A DNA stretch of 64,000 nt from Lichenostomus cassidix (Eukaryota > Chordata > Aves > Passeriformes > Meliphagidae): positions 91,967,405-92,031,404 of the forward strand of contig CM039182.1 in the NCBI GenBank assembly GCA_008360975.2, given 5' to 3'. The notes beneath the pieces are model-generated. The model was not told where the DNA came from, searched no databases, and saw only the letters and a program-made list of their open reading frames with translations. Made by a program: the position numbers and the translations under genes. The first letter of the stretch is position 1. Every line of letters begins with the position of its first letter. Shown here piece after piece: positions 35,401-64,000 of this stretch.

Positions 35401-38299
35401 AATTATTCTCAGTACCCCTTTTTGTTTGCAACAGGAGAGAGAAATCATCTCCACATTAATCAATTAATAAGCAGTGGCGGCAAGAGCTCGTGCTGGTGGC
35501 AGCTCTCAGCTAAGTGTCGTGGGTTGTGAAGATTTGTAACTAATGGGCCACATTTACTCCCAAATCGTCTCAGCCTGGTGAGCTGGCTCTGGCAGAGGGG
35601 GAAGATTTAGGATGATTGCAGTTCCCATCTTAGGAAGCAGCTATTTACTGTTGTTACTGCACATCAGGGAATACTTTAAAAAGCTCAGGATCTATCAGTC
35701 AGATTTTAACCTCCTTTAGCAGGGAGTGGGAAGCAGGTCCTGCAGCTGTGGTGCAGAGCTGTCTGAGTTCACACTGGAGCCCAGCAGGCAGCCACAGCCC
35801 TTCTCCAGCGCCTCTCAGACGGGGAGGTGCTCCTGCTATGTACATCATGGGTGAAATTCCTCGACAGCAAAACCTGAAAACTAGATTTAAGAGCAGAAAA
35901 GAGCAGAGCAGCTCCCTCCAGGAGAGCTTTTTGCCCCCTTTTCATGAAGGTGGATCAGTTAGGTGCAGCTCTCAACTGACATGCTCATGGGAAGACTCCT
36001 TCCAGGGCAACATTTCTAACTGGGTGACCAGTGCTGCTGGTCCTTCCCTCTCATTTGGTCATATATTATGTGTGCTTATGTGTGTGGGGGGAAGCAGAGG
36101 GCCTGGCTGTCACCTCAGATGCTGTCACCCCTAAATATGGTGAAAGCAACACTCAGCTGCTGTCTTGCCTGACACCAGCCATGGCCCAGGGACCAAGCCA
36201 TTGTGTCACATTGTGGAGCCTCTGAGCCCTTTCTGTGCAACCAGGGTGCACAGCACAGCACTGTGGAGATGCCCTCAGCCACAAAAGGAAGGCCAGCAGC
36301 AAGCCTGGGAGGCAGGCCACCTCTTTTCCCATGCCAAAGTCTGCTCCCACTGCTGCCAGCATGGCTGGAGGTGCTCAGGCAGCAGCCAGTGTGTGACAGG
36401 AAGGAACACAGAGCATTGGTGGTACTCAAAGACACTATGGATGCCCTGAAGAACAAGTAGCAGCCCTTTCTTTCAGTGGCATCTCCACCTGATCTCTGTT
36501 CAGTGTCCCAAGAACTTCAGGGATCTTTGCCACTGGCAGCCCACCAAAGCAGCTGAACATGGCTTCTGGGCTCTGCCCCTCACCCTCCCAGAGAAGCACA
36601 TGGGCCAGGATAGGCAGGGATCACAGAAGGTCACCCACAGAGCAGCTCAGGCAGCAGGGAGGAAACAAGAGAAATGAAGGTTCTGCCAGCTATGCACCTG
36701 CTCTGAGGGCCTGCAGCTCATGGAAAGGCAGCACTTTCCCTGCTCCACAGAGCTATGATCCCCCCAAACCTCCCAGCAGGGCTTGGCACCAGGGTAGAGT
36801 GGTTCCTGTCCTGAAACACACTGGCACTTACCCATGGCCTCTATGAACACAAGACACTGAAGATAAAAGTCATTATTTCTTAAATGCAGAAGAGGTGCAA
36901 GAGGGGTGCTCTGGATGCAACATGAATTCTTCGCATTTGGGCTGATAGTGACGGGTGTGTCAGATAGAAAGATAGTAAAAAAATGAAAACCATCACTCCT
37001 CCTCACACCCAAAGCCACACACACAAAAAGCCAAACCCCAGGTCTTCAACAGCTCTCACTAGCACTCCCCTAAAACTGTTTCTCCACCACTCAGCCTGCC
37101 CACAACACATTGATGACTGGAATGGCTTTCCATAACTAATATGGAAAACCACGGATGTCTAATGAAATGCTGATACTCCAGCAAACAAATGTTACAGCAC
37201 TGAAGCTTTTCTTCTTCTTAACAGCACAAACATATGCTTTGTCTACAGCATGTGAGACATCCCCATCTTTGGTTTACTGACACCAGGGCGATGGGCACAC
37301 ACTACTGCCGTGGTTTCTCACAGCACAAACAGCACCCCCAGTATCTCAGATGACTGATGAGAAGGACATCAAACACAAGTAAGAAATTCTCAGCAACTGA
37401 CTGCTCTTGAAGTCAGAGACTATTTAAAATGTTTCTCCTAATTAATACCACAACCATTGCTGTTAATTTCCCTTAAGTCACGAAACCGGTAATTAGAGCA
37501 ACCCTTCTTGCATACTTACACTTCCCAGACAGTTGTCTTTTCTATGTCCTAAAGGAATAAAAATTGCAATTTATTTATGACTAAATTGATTTTCATTTCT
37601 AATACAGGTATTTCAAGTTTTCCTTTGCAATTCGTCTTTTGTTCTTACCAATGCCAAATCAATCAAGAGCATATATGTGAATATGAAGAACTCTCTCTTA
37701 ATGATTTTAGACAAATACATAATTTCAAGTCAGGGCAAACCCCAGGTAGGAACCCTCAGCGTTCAGGACCGCTTTCCCACAGCCTTGTAGCCTGCTTTTG
37801 AGATGTTAACCTCTACCAAGTGCTTCTAAGATGTTTTGTTTTGACTTAGCAGCCCTTTATAGTGCAATAGGAGAAGTGGCAACAGCAGGCATGTGCACAG
37901 GGATCAGACAGAAGTTAATCAGATGGGCAGGTATCTGAGCACTTTTTTCCAGCCAAAAAGCCACAAAAAGGCCAGAGGAATTGCTTCTGGGAGAGAGTTA
38001 CCAAACCAATTTTATTCTGTCCTACTGGACCAAAATTGAAAATTAGATAGCAGGTGGCTGTCTATGGCTCACATGAAGGCTACTTTGCTGAACATTCCAA
38101 GGGAGGAGAACAGTAAAGACATCTTCCATCAGCAGTTTTATTATGTGTATGTGTCCCTTTCAGCTGGAACAGGTACTTTTCTATAAGGTTTTGTCTTAAC
38201 TGCACACTTTGCCTACCTCACCCAATGCCAGCATTCAAAGATCAGAGACCATCAGACCACAAACAGTGCTGTAAAAACAAAGACTAGTATTTCAGTTGT
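29421..38299. other. Intergenic region between SCGN and CARMIL1
   Basis: About 9 kb with no gene I can support. The longest open frames (up to 176 codons, plus strand near 29.8-30.3 kb) lack recognisable domains or splice-bounded homology. No CR1 or LTR was recognised by eye. SCGN regulatory elements probably lie here, but none can be identified from sequence alone. Confidence 0.7.
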
Positions 38300-38312
38300 A
38301 AAATCTTTTTTT

Positions 38313-38318
38313 TTTATT
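38313..38318 (-). terminator. Candidate distal CARMIL1 poly(A) signal
   Basis: The minus strand reads ACAATAAAAAAAAAG about 890 nt after the stop codon. It would give a 3' UTR of roughly 0.9 kb. Confidence 0.4.
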
Positions 38319-38744
38319 GTTACAAATATACATATGAATAAAATCCCTTCAACCTGTAATGTAAGTGGGTGGCTGTGAAATTTGCATCCCCTCCCTCAAA
38401 AGCTGAAATGTTTTTACAGGTGTCGAACTATAGAATTTCTCATAGAATTACACATTGAAAGGAAGCTAATATGCAGACAGAACCGAGGAAGGCCTCTAGA
38501 AAACACCAATGTTAATAAAATTTCAATTGCCCTCATTCCAATCAACTATATACATTAATATACGAATGTGGAAGCATACCATGGTTATACGTAATCCAAA
38601 TCCTTCTGTTGTGCTTTCTGACAGTACACAAATGTAAGCGTTGGAGCTTTATGTACAGTAGGAGAACAGGAAGAAAGAAGCTCCCTATGGGAGAATGTAA
38701 AAACCATACCCAAGCATTTAATATATATAATCTATACAAATTAT

Positions 38745-38750
38745 TTTATT
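38745..38750 (-). terminator. Candidate proximal CARMIL1 poly(A) signal
   Basis: The minus strand reads CTAATAAAATAA about 460 nt after the stop codon. It is the first AATAAA downstream of the stop. Confidence 0.4.
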
Positions 38751-39208
38751 AGTGTGCTCTTTTAATATAATTACAATGTGCAATTGCATACCGCAAGAAT
38801 ATATTTATAGGTAAGTCACGTGCAGATCCGACACATTTACATTCAGCAGTACAACACATTACCTGCTGTACAGTGTATTAGTGTAAGACAGTGTCCAGTT
38901 AATTTGCTTTGCTTTCTAAATGCCCTAATGCAGGGCACTCTTTGTAGCTGCTTCAGAGAAGTTCAAGTAGAATACATGAAAGAATGGCTGGCTTTAGGCA
39001 AAGACATGGAAAGGAATGTCTGCACTGTACAGACCAGAAATTAAGGACCAAATCAATGCCAAGGGTACTGTAAATCATGATTGGAAGATCAGGTTTTCTG
39101 CATGGAAATGTACCTGTGGTGAAAGAGCAGCTGACTGCAAGGGCTGTTGATTGCTGAACCCCAATTGTTATAAAAAGCTCTTGCGCTACAAAGCACTTGT
39201 ACTGATTG

Positions 39209-62350
<23,142 letters not shown>

Positions 62351-64000
62351 CTATCAATACAAAACAAAACAAAAATTACTTTAGGAGACAAAAGAAATTA
62401 CAGCAAATCAGTTTTTCAGGCCTATGAACCATTTGAAAATCTGAATGGTTTTACAACAGAAGGGAATGGGTTTTTTCCCCCCTCTCTCACACATTCAGAA
62501 CTTCTTCTAAATTGGTATTTTGTTCAACTGACTTTGAACAGAACCAGGGAGGTAGTTTATTCTTCCTGCTAAAACTGCAGGCTGTACACAGGATGATTAT
62601 TGAAATTATCCAAGAATTAACTCTTTGATCCCCCAACTGTATAACAAGGGAACTATTAAAATCTCACCTTTGCATTTGAGATCATAAGGGACTCATTTAA
62701 GACTTAATTACTTTGTCCAATATTTCTCAGTTAATGACAATACCGGGAATAGTCTACCCATTGTTCTGGCTTTTATTTTTGATACAAAATATACTTCCTC
62801 AGTTCATTTGTTAGTGGCATGTTACTGGGAATCTAAGCTTCTGGACACCACCACACAGCTCAGCAAATCTCCCTAGGAAAGTGAGTCTTGGAGCATACAG
62901 CTCCTCTTAAAAACAACAAAAAACCCACTATGTCAGTGCTAGCAGTATCTGCAGCAAACACATGACCTCCCTGGGCTTTAGACACATTGAGAATAGGTGG
63001 GATGTTACTTTGACATACATTCAACACAGTTATACATTCAACACAGTTGAATTATGTGCTATTAGCCTTCTCATCTTCACAATGCTAAAAAAAAAAAAGG
63101 AATATGTTGCCTTAAGAGCACAAATACCCAGACTTCAGACTCAAGTTTTTTCTTTCCGGAAGAAAGTTGTCTTTCTGTTCTTGACTGAAGCCTTCTGAAA
63201 GTTTGCATGGAGAGAAAGACAGTTTTGCTACAGGAAATGGAGGCATCGCCAGTTCCAAACCTCTTAACGCAGCTCAGCACTGTAAGACTTTTTGTTTAAA
63301 AGTTAATCTGCAGGGTTTCTCAAGAGTTAATTTTAACTGACTCAGCTCCTATAAACATGGGCTCCTTTTGTGGTAGAGCTGTACATGCTGGCTTTAGAGA
63401 TACCCATATACTTCCATTAACTTGCTCATCTTGAAGCCTAGTGACTTCAAGTCTAGTGGCTTCAAATTCTGGAGTATCAGTCAGGAAGCTGTTATGGCTT
63501 GCAACTCATTAACACAACTGTTAATAAAGTTTAGTTGCAAAATTTTAAATCAGCCAGAATAGACATCGTTGGCATTAACACCTCAGACAAATGATGAATG
63601 GTTCAAGTCAAACATTTGCTAGTTTTTATGTGTGGAAAACTCAGTGCACAGACTTGCATGTACTGAATTCATATTCCCAAAGTAGTCACAAGGGTTATGC
63701 CACTATTCACACACTCATGGTTATGACAGATTTTTGTAACAGGACAGGTATTACCCATGCTCTCAAGACCAGAAAAGGACTTGAAGACTACAGAGTGGGC
63801 AGTGATAGCACAGCCTGGACAACAGAGCTCTGGTTTTATTACCATGTACATTGTTGGGGAAAAAAGATACCTTCAGCTGTTGCAGGTTTCCACTTCCACA
63901 TTCGACAACCATCAGTAAATAACACAGTACTTTCAAGACCAGCCAGAAGTAGTTTGCCACCTGAGCAGACTTACTCTGACACTAATGAGGCGGCAAAGTG
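62351..64000 (-). other. CARMIL1: CARMIL1 intron running out of the window
   Basis: The next upstream exon in human would encode a stretch ending ...LEDLDTCM. I could not find it on the minus strand here, so the intron must extend beyond 64000. It contains the 17 bp tandem repeat and one exon-like segment at 63871-63960. Confidence 0.75.
63015..63048. repeat. Perfect 17 bp tandem repeat, two copies
   Basis: ATACATTCAACACAGTT occurs twice back to back, in CARMIL1 intronic sequence. Confidence 0.85.

Larger units (their letters stand above)
38300..39208 (-). other. CARMIL1: Probable CARMIL1 3' UTR
   Basis: AT-rich sequence directly after the CARMIL1 stop codon, without recognisable repeats. 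The end is set just past the most distal plausible AATAAA, so it is approximate. A shorter UTR ending near 38730 is possible with the proximal signal. Confidence 0.5.

Noticed and set aside
38430..38520. Possible CR1 remnant (CATAGAATTACACATTGAAAGG)
   Set aside because: Only the first few bases resemble a CR1 end and the following blocks are missing. It lies in the probable CARMIL1 3' UTR.
63975..64000. Possible CARMIL1 exon end, with a good gtaagt donor after codons resembling ASFLSD of human
   Set aside because: The exons that should follow it (RIVDEIL... and ...LEDLDTCM) are absent between it and 62350, and only a few residues match, so it is probably chance.

Overview
The window is vertebrate nuclear DNA, almost certainly avian. 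It has split genes with GT-AG introns, CR1 LINE 3' ends beginning with the bird-typical (AATAG)n or TCATAGAATGG-like motif, and LTR retrotransposon sequence of an avian type. It is not prokaryotic, so there are no operons, CRISPR arrays or phage. I could not name the species; a songbird is plausible.

Two protein-coding genes lie head to tail on the minus strand. SCGN (secretagogin, a six-EF-hand calcium sensor) is complete. Eleven coding exons run from the start codon at 29112 down to the stop at 3064, totalling 822 coding bases (273 residues). Every exon was joined in frame by hand and agrees with the vertebrate family along its whole length. CARMIL1 (capping protein, Arp2/3 and myosin-I linker) is partial. 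Its last eight coding exons run from 62350 down to the stop at 39209 and encode the C-terminal 462 residues, including the capping-protein-interaction motif. The leucine-rich-repeat part lies beyond the right edge of the window. CARMIL1 followed by SCGN in the same direction is the order I recall from human 6p22, so this looks like conserved synteny.

Layout: 1-2580 is sequence downstream of SCGN. 2580-3063 is the probable SCGN 3' UTR. 3064-29112 is the SCGN gene, with introns up to about 9 kb. About 28.9-29.42 kb is a CpG-rich promoter and first exon. 29.42-38.3 kb is intergenic with no gene I can support. About 38.3-39.2 kb is the probable CARMIL1 3' UTR. 39209-62350 is the CARMIL1 3' half, and 62351-64000 is intron continuing out of the window.

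Repeats are modest. Four CR1 3' fragments, all on the minus strand, lie in SCGN introns. Two LTR-derived segments lie in CARMIL1 introns; one is a 261 bp solo LTR with TG...CA ends, a TATA box, AATAAA and an exact 6 bp target-site duplication. There are also several short tandem repeats.

I found no undescribed multi-gene system. The points worth checking are a GC-AG first intron in SCGN, an EF-hand 1 loop that looks fully canonical where the human one is not, competing splice sites at SCGN exons 3 and 4, the solo LTR, and a divergent CARMIL1 residue just after the CSI motif.
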